Assembly (NCBI RefSeq): GCF_002443255.2
Contig: NW_019211454.1
Location: 17,451,037-17,515,036, forward strand
From: Varroa destructor
Lineage: Eukaryota; Arthropoda; Arachnida; Mesostigmata; Varroidae
Reading direction: 5' to 3'
DNA length: 64,000 bases
Under the pieces are notes generated by a model. The model saw only the letters and a program-made list of their open reading frames with translations. It was not told the origin of the DNA and searched no databases. Shown piece after piece: positions 12,480 to 25,304 of this stretch (within the stretch, counting starts at the first letter, position 1; every line of letters begins with the position of its first letter). The translations under genes and the position numbers were made by a program.

Positions 12480-15343
12480 AAGACAAAAAGGGGGCCGTCG
12501 AGCGCGGCTTCCTAACTGGCGCAGCTTGCTGGTTTGCTATCACTATCGGTTGCGATGGGTAGGCTCACCAGTTGAAGTGACAACAAGACGCTATGTGTAG
12601 GGGGGCAGTGTGGCGGATCAGAAGGCGACTGGCTGCCCTCCTTTTAGAGATATGAGCCAGAGATAGTATATACATTAAGCCGCTGTTGAGGAATGTCTGA
12701 GGAGGGCTGGTAGCTGGTTGGCCCGGTGTTTGCCTTCTACCCGCTACCTGCATCATTAGTTGAGCAGCAAAAGCTCGCTGTCCGTTTGTGCGACGGGCAG
12801 TACGCGAGTTTCTTTTGGAGTTGGCGGACAGCCTGTTTGCCGATTGGCTATTGCTTGACAAAATAGGAAGAGAACTGTTGGACGCGCATAGCTTCATTAT
12901 CGGCTCCGAGAATTCCCATAGCCGTGGCTTGACTCTTCCTAAGCAGCCTCGTCCGTACAATCCGCGCCTGCTACCCTCGTAACGGCTCGCCTCTATTATT
13001 CATTGCGGAACCGCGAAGCAACAGAGAGACTTGGCGGAGCAACAGTATCAACAGGCAGACCGAAAATCGGACTTACAGCTGGCCCGAGGCGGGGTAGGGC
13101 GGCCCCTCGAGAAGATTGAGTGGAATAAGCTAAATAACAGACGAAGGGGCAAAAAAGAGAAAGAGTTGATTTTGAAAACGCGAACCAGTTCACAGTTCTG
13201 CTGCACATTTATCAGTAGTCAAAATCATTCGGCGGAGAATGTAAACATTTTGAGCCGTCAATAGCATTCTGCAGGCGGGGGCCACGTCATTGCCTCGCTT
13301 TTGTCCCATTTTACCGATGGAACAGAGTCCGCAGCGGTCCGATTCAGGACAACGGCGTCAGCAAAGTCGATACGACAAAGATAATAACTAGCGTAGATAA
13401 CGGGCAAACGAAGAAGAGAACATGAAACAGCCCCTTCCCAAACGACAAGGCCAGCGAGCATTTTGGCAGGCACACTGTTGTAGCATCGTGAACTGAGGAG
13501 GCGACTCTCAGCACAAGAGCGACAGCACCTCCTTGCAGCATCGTTCCAAAGAGCAGATCATTTAGATATTCTAGATACAAGGTCATAACTACCATTCAGC
13601 CGGGCGTAAAGGTTGAGCAAAGCAACTTTATCTCGGCTTTGACATTACCCTAATAATCAATGAGGAACAAACTAACTATGTGTAATAAATGGAAGTTAAA
13701 AATAAATTTTATCAATGCAAAAAAAAAAATGCATTTAACGCTAAGCCCTAGCGAGACCAACTGAAATGAAGTAAAACCAAATTCCTGGCTGTTCTAACAA
13801 TGTTTTGTACAGTGTCGAAAGTAATCGATTTGTAAGAGCTAAGTTACCAACTTAAACCAGCGAAGCTCGAGAAGCATAATCAATCTACGGTAAGAGCTGC
13901 AGAGACCAAACTCATGTAGATCTCAGCTTCTAAGATACCTTCTTTAATATATTTTATGGATTAGTTACTAAGCGACCCTAAGTATATAAGTTGGAATAAC
14001 CTACTGTGCACAAAGTCGAAATGCCTTTTGACCTAGTGCCGCTATTCCTCTATAGAAAAATCATCATATTCTACTGATATTTAAGGCGGACACTTGTGCC
14101 GTTCTAGAATATTCAAGGAAGGGAGATACTATCGTTGTATCTGTATTTGCAATTTGGACTTGTACTAATGGTCCACTGACTGTTGTGGCCTATCGTCGCA
14201 TAAGATTACGTCGGAGTCAATCTATGCGAAACCGCCTATATTGACGCTTTCCAATAAGAAATCTCCAAAAACTTATTGAAGCAATAGTATCAGTACACGC
14301 CTCCTCCTGTGGGGCTAAATTTTATATCGCCCCAGATAGAAAATAGCTTGATTATGGTAGGTGCATTCTTACATGGGTTTTCAATGAAATCATTTCTCTT
14401 TGTCGATGACATGCAGTTATTTGTTCTCAGCTAGTTGCTTTCCTTCTTTCGATTATTGTTGTTGCATCCCTTATATATTGATGGCTAGCGGAGATTAAAC
14501 AATTGCCTCTAAAGTTTATTTAGTCGATTTACGCAACATTTTGCCCGGGTAATTCAACCATCCGTGTTTCTTTCGTATCTCCGCTAACCGAAGGCAAAAT
14601 TGTTTCAGCACAGTAATGTGACAATATTTAAATGTAATCTAACGATAAATAGACATATTATAATGAGTAATAATAAGTAAGCGTCTTCCAAAGCAAAAAC
14701 CGAAGCTCTTGCAGTATTCTTAATAACTTTAAAACGGTTTCAGGTACAATTTTTTGGCAGTCTTAGTTTATTGTCTCTTATTTAGGAAAAGTTCATTATA
14801 ACCCTGTGGAAAGTTTTCTAGCAACTGTATTATCCTTTATTTCGGAGTAGTTCAGAGATACAGTTCAGGACGTGTCTATTAATTGCCTTCTTTCACACAG
14901 AACGCGTCTTGCTCTTATAATATAATTATTTGGTGTGACTTTCGGTTAATAGCACTATTCTTCACATTTAAGGTTGACTTCGAAATATTTTTTGCGCTAT
15001 TAACTTAAGTAAGATTTATGTATGGCTTATCTCCCGTAGACCATGGAGCCTGCCTTTGCGTCCGTGAAAAACAAACCTTCTTATAAAATTTCTCAGTAGA
15101 CAAAAACTATTAGTGATTACTGCGACCGACAACATACCTACTGTGCGATGCGGGATACGCGTAACCAGGTGCAAGAGCTTCCTCATTATAAGAGCTATTA
15201 CGGTACATTTAAATCTGGCTAGCTAAAAAGTTCTGTATGGTAAAACATCCCGAGCTTATCTTATCGTGTAGACGGTCAGTGATATAACTGAACATCGAAT
15301 CAGCCCCGAATCGGTTCGTGGAGCAGTATTAACATTATACCAA
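12480..15343. other. Intergenic DNA: short GC-richer island, then AT-rich DNA
   Basis: From 12480 to about 13600 the sequence is GC-richer, with overlapping short frames on both strands (minus 12960-12565, 131 codons, is the longest). I saw no splice sites or families. From 13600 on it is AT-rich with few open frames. A short plus-strand frame at 14360-14431 reads FLFVDDMQLF and is discussed under findings. Confidence 0.4.
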
Positions 15344-15758
15344 TCAGATGCTTCCTGTTAAATGCCAGTTAGATGGCAGTGAAACACAGCCGATATATTC
15401 GAAGTATGTATTATTTTCAATTAAGATCCTTACTGATTGATTCAATTCGGTCACGCCACTCATTAAGAGACACTCCCGAAAGTGTGCGTTGCCCTTCGTT
15501 GACCTCTTTCCGCCTTGAAGAATCGTCACATTGAGATGAACCAAACATAAGCTAAACAAATAACTGTTTTCTCTTTCGAGTATCTCAAATCTAATCGATG
15601 ATTTCCCTTGGGCCCCGTTCTTTCCATACACTTGGTTTACAAATGCCCCAGCCACATTGGAAACTGCGTTTCGCTCTTTCGCATTCATTGCAGTGTTCGT
15701 TGCAAGTTCATAATGGAACGGTTGTGACGTTCGAACCACGGTCAGCCCCTTCCAACCT
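15344..15758 (-). CDS. Candidate terminal exon of an unidentified protein
   Basis: From 15758 to the TGA at 15346-15344 the minus strand is open for 138 codons. It follows an in-frame stop and an AAACAG that could serve as a 3' splice site (AG at 15760-15759). The translation looks like an ordinary folded protein rather than low complexity: it includes AMNAKERNAVSNVAGAFVNQ, KSSIRFEILERENSYLFSL and SVRILIENNTYFEYIGCVSL. First codon positions are purine-rich, as in real genes. There is no credible ATG at its front, so it would be a 3' exon whose partner lies further right. I do not recognise the family, and a plus-strand frame over part of the interval is also open. Confidence 0.35.
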
Positions 15759-18700
15759 CTGTTTCAGGTTTTCAGTCGACAATGTTTACATCAAGTTCAA
15801 TGAAAGGGAGGAGACCAACAGTTATGTCCAATGAAAGGTTCACACATCTAAACTAACAGCGCTAACACAGAAGAGCCACGCCTTACGGAAAGCGAGGATT
15901 GTCTTTTTTAAACCCTGAGTTCGAGCTGCCGGAACGGAACCAAGACGAGTCCAGGAAATGTTGACTCGGTGGCAATGACTGTAGCGGTGCCACTGCCATG
16001 GGCAGAGCGTCAGCAGTAAACTATCCGACAGACGCCGCATGGAAAAATAATTTGTTGCGCAGGTACGCTCCATTCGGCCACCGACTTCCAATTAGTGCCT
16101 GCCCTCGTGAGCCAGCCCCACTCGTATCTCGTGCAACCAGCTGCACTGCTGCGCCGATCCCAGGAAAGCGAAGAGGGAACGGGCGCTTGACCAAGCAACA
16201 GAAGAGAACTGTATACGCGTGTCCTGTTGAGAGATGGAAGAGGCAGCCGGCGGCTGGAAGGGCAGAGGAAACGGTGTATGGACGCCTTTGAGACAGCGTG
16301 TTCCCATATGGTCATTTTTGCGAGGGTTGGTCGTCCGTATATTTGCTATCGTCGGGCATAGTGAATACACGCACATAAATAGTACAGACGCACCCAACTC
16401 GTATGGCTCGCTCGCTTGTACGCTACAGTGGATCAGTAAGTCTAAATGTGCTAACGCTTTTCCTAGCGCCTGCGGCTCTACAGAAGCATTCTAGTCCAAC
16501 AAACAAGTTCCGTACCACACGAAAGCCTTGTTATGCAACCAATTCGAGCATCATCTACTTTTCCCGGGATACACATTCTGAGCTCGTTATTACTTGGTCA
16601 GCATACACACAGTGTTTGCATCTCACTACACTGCTTTACCGCCCCATTGGCGCCTCATCAAGTGCGCCAAGCCTCCCCGCATCGCTAATTCCGTTCTTGT
16701 ACGTATGCCCCATTTAGAATCTATGGATTCCGATAACGTTTTGCCCCATCTATGGCACTCTGCCCATTCCCCACATATTTCGTCGTTCCAAAGATGTTAC
16801 CGGAACGATCCCCTACGTGGCGACTGGGACCTGGGTTATGCACACTGCCAGTCCGACATTCGTCGTACTGTACAGTATGAAGTATACATTCGCTCGTTAG
16901 TTCGCCCTTTCCTTTCCTTGTCTATTGCAGGGAACATACAGGCATACGAAAGTGAAAGTAACTGTCTCCGAGCCTGAGATTAATACTCCCTTTAATCCCT
17001 CCGGTCCACGCTTGGTTCTTACTACCATAAGCAAACCGTTTTCTCAATCGAGATAGTGCGCACTTTTGGAAAAGCGTGTTTTACCCTCCTCTTAATCCTT
17101 TTATACGTCCTTTCTCTCCCCTCCTTTATTTCATCCTTTTTCCATGATTCCTTGCCAAACGTCGTCTTATCCTTACTTTTTAGGAGGTACGGGATAAATG
17201 CGTTTATCCCGAAACGATTCCCCTCGAATAGTTCATATATTGGAGTCTAAAGTAGGCACACTCTACGTTAAAAATACTTACTAACTCGAAATTTTTCGTG
17301 TATCTTATTTGAGGCTTAGATGGTTTGCATTCACGCATTACTGAGCCTTACGGGATCGCCTCAGCACTGTGAAGTCTGATCCTGGGGTCAACTGGTCTGG
17401 ACAAACCCGTGCGTGGTTTCCGCCTTGAATTCGATACATCCAGAAAGGACGCAAAGTGCCTTAGAGATATGAATGCATGTGCAAGCGCTAGCGTCGCTGT
17501 CTCGGATGAGCGGTGCTTCGATAGGTAAAAAAAAGATGCGCCAGACTACCGCCATCCGCGCTGTAAGCTTGGTACATCTCGATCTTACTGTGCCCTTTTG
17601 TTACCCTACGTACCTTACGTATCGTTCGCCCGCTTAGGCAGTTTCTGGACTGTGTAGCGCCAACTTTTTGACTTAGCTGTACCCTATTGGTCGACGGTAA
17701 CGCAGCATTGAAGAGAGACACTCGCTAAGTGCAGTAGTATTAATTAAAATTTCATTTGTCGCTATTACCGACCCCTTACGCATGGCGAGGTATGGCAAGT
17801 TGCCTGATGCCATCAGCTCAGGTCATACAACAAATTGGAATCTACATAAACCAAAAATTACGTGTGCACAAGAGCTTTTGCTACAAAAATGCTGCGTTTC
17901 TTCTTATTTGTAACCAAACACTTACGTGAATTGTCTTAAATAACCACTTCCTTCTTGTACATATTATTGTACAAAAAAAGTATAAGCTAGAAGCTCTATA
18001 AAAGTATAGTACCTCGACATGCTCAACGATGTTTCTGTTAAATGGCGGGCTTATATAATTTCGCGATTCGGTTAGAAGGCTTTCTATGAACCAGTGTTGG
18101 ATTGCAAATCTCGACCCGCTAAGAGCTAAAGGAATTTACTCCCTTCATTCGTAAAGCGCCACGCATTCATAATCAACTCTTTATAACATGTGCTTAAGAT
18201 ACCCTATAACATCCAGGATCGAATTGGCTGCCGTTTGTAACACTGATAAGTATGATTTAGAAATCATGAAGGGCTATGGATCCGAGGGACAGGAATGATT
18301 CAATTACAGAAATAAAAAAGTTGTTTGCATTGACGTCGTTGTATAAACGCTTGAGGGGAACTTCGGGACATTTTTATCTATAACTATGGAACAGATATCA
18401 AGTAAGGTTTATACATGAACCTTTGTAAGACGTTTCGTCATGGCGGTCAAACTGTCTTAATAAAATATTGCACGCAATTAACGAGGTGATCATTAAGTAA
18501 CTGGTAACCAACTTTTACGATACGTCCAATCTTAAATAATAGCTTTTCTACGCTAAATCTCAAAGCCGACCAAGGATTAAGCTAAAAAAAAAAATGTTTC
18601 CGGTAATCTTACATTTTCAACGAATCTTTCCATCCAGTCCAACGAAAGGTTAGCCAAGGGATTTAGTCTTCAAGAAGTCGCGGCTGCCTTGTAAAAAGAG

Positions 18701-19644
18701 AAACACTTTTTGCGAATAGACAACATAATACCGATGAGAACTTGGAAACCCAAGAACCAATCGTGCGTTGGAAAATAACGATCAACTAACTAACTTGAAC
18801 TTATAAAAAGAGATATTTATTTTGATATGTTTCCTCGACATACGGTGCTAATAATAAAAGTTATGACTAAAAATGAGTAATGATAGTGCACTAACTACAA
18901 TGCAACATTCACGTAAAGGAACAACCTTATTATGCAGTACCCTGCTTCATAGTCAAAAGTTCAGGATCTTATCTTGGGATCGACATGGGTTCAGGACGAT
19001 AATCTCGTTTATCTATTGTTGTCGAGGATGTTGTGCTGTACAGTCAATACGTGTTATATTGACACTAAATCGAACAGGCAATTTTTCGTAAGAACAAATT
19101 GTTTGAGAAGTATAGATGGGGTGGGATTGCTTGAAATCTTGGGAAGTAATCGCATCTTTAACTGTTAATATTGTTTGGATATTGGTATCGGATCTAATTT
19201 TCAAGACAAAGTTTTTTGTAACGTTTATTATTTCTAGTTCATAGGTTGTTGTTCATAGACTATGAATACTGCTGCAACATTTATATAGCAATAATCCTAT
19301 TGTTATACAATTACCTATGCGTTACTTAAGCAGGCTAAAAGGATGTGTTGAGTATGACTTTCATTATTACCATTATTATAAATAAACGTTCCTATTATTA
19401 CTACACTAGTCTAGCAATAATAATAACAGCACCTGGTTCAGGGTAGATTTCTGAATTACACACTTCATTTATTAAGTTCTTAGAGTGTTGCGTCCATGAC
19501 AACGAATTACTTCTTCCATCGGCTCATTTTTTTTCGGCAGCTTCGTCATCTAATTATTCTTTCCCGCTGTCTGTATCTTCAACATATAGCGCGCGACTTT
19601 CCCTATATATTTCCTTTCGCTTTCTTTCGTTCTTTTCCCTGTCT

Positions 19645-19647
<3 letters not shown>
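15759..19647. other. Intergenic DNA; scattered short frames only
   Basis: A slightly GC-richer patch at 15.9-17.0 kb has overlapping short frames on both strands, none with a recognisable product. From 17.2 kb on the DNA is AT-rich. No exon could be supported. Confidence 0.45.

Positions 19648-19686
<39 letters not shown>
19648..19686. repeat. (TC)n microsatellite
   Basis: About 19 perfect CT units. A shorter CT run lies at 20612-20631 and a CTTT tetranucleotide run near 20733-20756. Confidence 0.95.
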
Positions 19687-19689
<3 letters not shown>

Positions 19690-20847
19690 ACATTTCCACT
19701 GTCTATCTCTATTCTTCCCAACTTGTATCGTCTGCACATGTTGTATTGTTGCCGTCTGCTCATGTTTATAGCTCATCATTGTTATCATTAATGTGCCCGC
19801 CTCATTATCTCTGTACTGTTTCGTTTCGGCCATCATCTGCTTCTTCTCAAGCACGTGTAGCTGTGTGTTGTAACGTCTCTTGTATTGCATGCTATGTCTG
19901 TATGAATGCGCTCGTGTTGTGCTTGTAATTGATTACTTCAATATCGTCTGCTGTTGTTGTCATCATCTGCATTTAGGACACACAGATTTACTTGATGTAG
20001 TAGTAGTAAATGTTTTCTTGTTGTTTTTGTGCCGTTATGTGTATCGAAGATTTTGCAATTGTGGCCCCCGTAGTTACTACCACTAATACTGCCGTCTTAT
20101 CGTGATGATTTTGCTTCGTTCGGTAACGGATTGTTTTTATTTGTATTGTGACCAGGCTTATAGCAGCCGCTGCATGTTTTATTCATTGTTCCTCTGTCAG
20201 TCTGATTTCCATAATAGCACGGATGACTACTCCGTCGATGCGCTTGTTGTATTTTTTTTTTTCTAAAATTAGCAATGCCCATATTCTCGTCAAAATTTTT
20301 TCCAGGTTACCCCTATGTTCTTGCATTATTGTTATAATTTTTGATACGTACATTTTCCATTCACATGTTCTAGTTAGTCTTATATCTCCTAAGCCTTAAA
20401 TATACAAACAATACTCCAACATCAATATGCGCACTTAGCTGTTGTCTGTTTGGATTGAACTCTGTGGTTTATATATATGTGCGTATCGCGTTGTCTTGTC
20501 TCGTTTCGCTCCACTCTGTCTGCAGTATATAGCGACGTAGTATTATTGTCGTTGACTATATGATTCTTACTTGTGTAATATATAGAGATCGCTGGTCTGT
20601 TATATTCTCTTCCTCTCTCTCTCTCTCTCTTTCTCACTTATTTAAATTCCATCTGTTTTTTTAGTTCTGTGTGCCCATTTTTATTACTACCCCGTGCATT
20701 TGTTAGCTTTCGCTCATTCTGCATGAAACTCTTCTTTCTTTCTTTCTTTCTTTCTATTCGCTTTGACCGAAGAACGAAGTTAAGCGCCGTTATCTGCCAC
20801 CATTCGTAGTATGATCGCCTAATAGATCCAGTCATACTAGTACTAAA

Positions 20848-20876
20848 TGTTGTTGTTGTTGTTGTTGTTGTTGTTG
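20848..20876. repeat. (TTG)n microsatellite
   Basis: About nine TTG triplets, followed by imperfect TTG/CTG copies. Confidence 0.9.
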
Positions 20877-21691
20877 CTATTGCTGTTATTGTTGTTGATG
20901 GTGGTGTCGTCGTCATCGTCGACGGCAGTGTGCGTCCATCCATGTATATGATATTTCGTTTAGGGTAAGTGTGTGCTGTTGCAGTTTTTCTAATGGAGGA
21001 AGGCAACTAAGCAAGTTGTCTGTCAGACGACCCGAGCCCCTTAAGTACCGTTGACCGCACCACCGGACCGCGTCTCGTTTCTTTTCTTCGCTCGCTGAGA
21101 TTTTGTTTTTCTTCGCTTCTTTCGCTAGCCCAGTGTTTCGTTTATTGTATACCAGTATTGTTTCGCTATGACGTTCGAACATCTCTCCACCCGGCAGTGA
21201 TTTGCTACAAACCGAGCAATCATCATCATCAACGCTCATCATTATCAGCAGCAATATTCAATCAGTCGTTTCGTTGAACTCAGCAATCACGCACGGTATA
21301 TCTCTGTCTCTTTTCCGCATTCTTACCTTCATTGTAATTATTGGTGTTATTATGTCTTAGCTCCTTGTTAGTCCGTCTATTATCGTATCATGTCAGTGTT
21401 ATTATCATCGTCAAGCTCATTTCACCGGCTGTAGGTTCACGATTTTGCTTCGTGTTCATTTCCTGCCACTCTTCTTTTCACTAGCATCATCATTTCACAA
21501 TGCAGTTTCACTACACGTCGCGAGCGTTTCTCTTCAGCCACTTGTTTTATTACCGTTACTATTATCGTCACCGTCATTATTGTTTCCATTATCATTGCAA
21601 TCCCCATTTCCATATGGTAATAACATCATTATTTTTGTCACTATAGCTGTGTCTAGCTATGTTCTTCTAGAATTCTTGGCGTAGCAGAATT

Positions 21692-21924
21692 GTCACCATC
21701 ATCATCATCATCATCGCCATCATCGTCATCATCATCATCATCATCATCGTCGTCATCATCACCATCATCACCATCATCGTCGTCGTCGTCGTCGTTAATA
21801 AAGAGTGATGATGACGATGACGATGATGATGATGGTGATGACGATGATGATGATGATGATGATAATGATGATGATGATGATGATGTAATTCATGCTCATC
21901 GTGGGTATATAGTCACTCATCAAC

Positions 21925-21961
<37 letters not shown>

Positions 21962-21962
21962 G
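21692..21962. repeat. Compound triplet array: TCA/TCG block, inverted GAT block, then ATC block
   Basis: Three arrays lie almost end to end. TCA with interspersed TCG and CCA runs over 21692-21795. Its reverse complement, GAT/GAC, runs over 21805-21886 after a short unique spacer. A perfect ATC run lies at 21925-21962. The first two are inverted with respect to each other and could fold back over about 80 bases. One plus-strand frame through the block would read poly-Ser, then poly-Asp, then poly-Ile, which is a consequence of the repeat phase and not evidence of a protein. Confidence 0.95.
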
Positions 21963-22124
21963 ACCCATTATCCTTATGGTGATTATTATTGTAAATAACT
22001 CATCATTTATTAGTATTATTGTTATATCTCCTGATACACGTTTATTCTTCGCGCATTATGTTATGCTACCATTATTAAACTTAATATTTTCGCTCTATGG
22101 ATGAGTCAGTCACCGATCTCATCT

Positions 22125-22138
22125 GAGAGAGAGAGATA

Positions 22139-22170
<32 letters not shown>

Positions 22171-22174
22171 GATA
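22125..22174. repeat. (GA)n(TA)n microsatellite
   Basis: Short GA run passing into about 20 TA units with one G interruption. Confidence 0.9.
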
Positions 22175-22969
22175 GTCATTCTTGCCGCTGTAGCTAACGC
22201 TATGATATTTACTCATATATAATTATGATCCGGTCACGCCACCGTGTTATCGTCAACACTACTGGATATTATTGATCTGTACGCACGGTGGCTGTCTGCT
22301 TCGGGTTGTGGTTAGTTCGCTGTTATCCTACTATAGTGTGTTGTTGCTTTGATCTCTGTGATTGTTATCGTTGTCACTAAGATTGAGAGTTAGCCTAAAT
22401 ACTATTGATGATGTCCGTCTACGACGTCAGCGTTACTATTCGAGTTTGACGTTTTTACTTAGTTAGTTTTACTAGTTATCCTTTGAAATAGCAAAAAAAA
22501 AAAGGACTGTTCACGCCAAAACCTGATTTTGACACGGTAATTGGATAGTATCGTTGTTTTACAGCAAACTATTTTACAGTATTAGGCTTCATCAACATGG
22601 CACCTTGAGAGACCACACACCAGGACGCCGTAATGACTTCATCACACTATGTGGCGATCTCTGATATACAGACTTTTAGCTTGCTTTTTTCTATTCCAGC
22701 TAATTCCCCGCTTGTTCCTGCCCAACGGTATCCGAAGCGGCAGCTATCAACAGCCGTTGCTTGGTTGTTGGGTTGAACTATAAGATCTGGAGTATTTCAG
22801 CTGCGGTATTTGCTGAAGCTGGACACTACATGTCTGCTTATCAATCTGCACGTTCGCTGATTTTGGGAAGTGACCAACCGGGTTCAGTGTATTGGTTTCC
22901 TTTTTCGTCGTTATAAAAATAAACAGAATTGACTTTTTTTTTTCTTCTTCTCATTTGTACAGAACAATA

Positions 22970-23224
22970 TTACTGTTGGTAGTCGACAAATACAGCATAC
23001 ACCGTTGGCTGCCAAAGCAATGTGGAGGAGTCATTGTGCACTTTGCTTAATTTTTCCGTAGCTCCGTTAAACTCAAGCTTTATTGAGGTTCTAACCTCAT
23101 TCCTGGGTAAAGTAGCATCCGCATGCTTGGAAAGAAGAGTTGCAACGTAATTCGACCTTGCAAGCCCAAATAAATACACTGATGCGAAGGCCACGTACCT
23201 TTCATGCGAATGCAGTTGGGCGGT
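22970..23224 (-). CDS. Candidate terminal exon of an unidentified protein
   Basis: The minus strand is open for 85 codons, from a CTAG at 23228-23225 (an in-frame TAG that could be the end of an intron) to TAA at 22972-22970. The translation is of ordinary composition, with TAQLHSHERYVAFASVYLFG near the start, RTSIKLEFNGATEKLSKV in the middle and PTVYAVFVDYQQ at the end. First codon positions are rich in G and A. There is no ATG at the front, so if real it is a 3' exon. The polypyrimidine tract upstream is poor, which weakens the splice-site argument. No family was recognised. Confidence 0.3.
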   Translation of the reverse strand, partial: TAQLHSHERYVAFASVYLFGLARSNYVATLLSKHADATLPRNEVRTSIKLEFNGATEKLSKVHNDSSTLLWQPTVYAVFVDYQQ

Positions 23225-24568
23225 CTAGATAGCGTTCCTTCGATCGGAAGATTCCTTCCTAGCTTTCGATAGCTACGAGCTAAGGAAGTTTACACCGGGT
23301 CCAAATGCTTTGGGTAATTTTCAATTTTGTCCGGCTTTGCAGCGAAGCTTCCTTTACCTCCCACCGCTATATGCTACTTTTTCTGGTGGCCTTAGATGGA
23401 GATGCCACCGAAGCGCACCAAGCCGCTGGGCCCCAATTTTCTAGTCAACGAAAACCCGCGACAATGGATGTAATCAAGAGGATGACCTGCTTAGGACAGC
23501 TCCGTACAATATCCAAGCGACGCAAAGCCACTATTAACCGCTAAACCACTATATCACTCCTCAATAAACATTTTCGCCAAATGCACGCTCACTGCTAAAT
23601 AAACTGGGAAAATCAGAAAGATGGAGAAAAACTACACATCTTACTGACGAAGACGCCTGAGCAAGATGAAATAAATTAATGTAAATTTGTTAATTAATAT
23701 CTGCTTTCGGATCAATAATATTATAATAACAGTGACAAGTCTTAACAACGAGGATAAAATTCCTCCTAAATAAATGCTCCTAAATAATTTTACTATCGTT
23801 TGAAATAAATAAACAAACATGACTAAATATGGCGAGACTCAGAGGGATAATACATCTGATTGTACTACATATAGAATAGTTATCTTCGATTAACTCAAAA
23901 CAAACAGAAACATCTAGCGCAGTCGATCCAGATCGCTCTTTTCGTAAGAACACTATATATCAAGGGGAATAGTAATAACAACTCTATCAATATTTTTATG
24001 TATATGTTTAATTACAGTTATAATTATATTCGTTCTATGTTTTGTATAAATTACAATTTAGGCTGGGAGCTGCTTTTATGTGTGGTGGTTCGGTCGACGG
24101 TTGATCTGTATAGGTTCAAAGATGTATTTGGCTGTCGTGTTTCCATTATCAGTTGTTTACGTTTTTAGGTGCGCCGTCTATGTGAGATAACAGTCATATG
24201 TAGGGCGCAACTAAAAATCATCGTCATGCGCGCAGTTGACAAAAAACGAAAAGCAGAATATACTAATAATAATAATAACAACGATAATAGTAATAACTAG
24301 ATCTTTGGAGGATTGAACGCTTAATCACACAAGCTGTTGTCATAATGCCACTAGATCTTTGTTTACAATAATAAACCTACTGTCTTTAATCAATTTTCAA
24401 ATCGTTGTCGCTCGCTCATAGAGCTCTCAGTATGGCTTTGTCTGACTGACGGAGTTGCTTCGTCACACGTTCGTTTGTCATGAGTTAGTAAGCTGGTTAC
24501 AGGAGACACGTAGACCCACACAGACTGTACGGTTTAAAAAGGCAAGCTAACGACCAAAATGTTTGTAA

Positions 24569-24584
24569 GCACACACACACACAC
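24569..24584. repeat. (CA)n microsatellite
   Basis: Eight perfect CA units. Confidence 0.85.
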
Positions 24585-25270
24585 CGCGGAAAAAATGCGC
24601 TGCTACCTGATAATCAACGAATATACTCGCAATAAGACACGATGCGTCCATTCGCTACCGCATCGTAGCACGTAATCTGTGTTTATGGTGATAATCGTCT
24701 GTTAGCGCTTTCTGCTTTGGGATATGACTCTGCTTTAGTCTGCGTGTCGTCTGTAGATCAACTGGGCATTATTATTATTATTGTTGTTGTTTATGTTTAT
24801 GTGTGGATTCGGCATTTTTGTCTGTATGTCCTGGTTTAGTGTGTGTTCGTGCGTGGGCGGTTATGTTCATTTTGTTTATGCTGCGTGATATATTTGTTTT
24901 GTACAGATTGTGGTATGCTTCATTCGGGTGTAGTATATGGCTTTTGTGTTGTATACTATATGTCTCTATGCGGTAATGAGGTGCGTATGGCGGTGTGAGT
25001 ATGTAATAATAATAATAATGAACTGATCATAATCCATATCTTTGCAACAAGGGCTGTCTCAACCGAGACGTACTAATATTTTTGCTATTGTAGTATAGCT
25101 CAATCGTTATATCAGCGTTATTGTTATTTCAGTATCTTATCTTATTCGTATCATCCATAATTAGTGTCTTATATTCATCCGTTTCTTTCAGTCCGTCTCG
25201 TTTTCTCTCGCACACATTTTCTCTGTCATATATCGTTCTCAATTTTTTTAGTCATGCTGTCCTTTCTTGC

Positions 25271-25272
<2 letters not shown>

Positions 25273-25301
<29 letters not shown>
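25273..25301. repeat. (TA)n microsatellite
   Basis: About 14 perfect TA units. Confidence 0.9.

Positions 25302-25304
<3 letters not shown>

Larger units (their letters stand above)
8500..12480. other. AT-rich intergenic DNA
   Basis: No open frame of useful length was seen, apart from the reverse-transcriptase-like segment near 10.5 kb, which is listed separately. A short (TA)n microsatellite lies near 12.3 kb. Confidence 0.6.

Noticed and set aside
21690..21998. Plus frame giving Ser, Asp and Ile homopolymers
   Set aside because: Arises purely from triplet repeats in changing phase; the repeat itself is reported instead.
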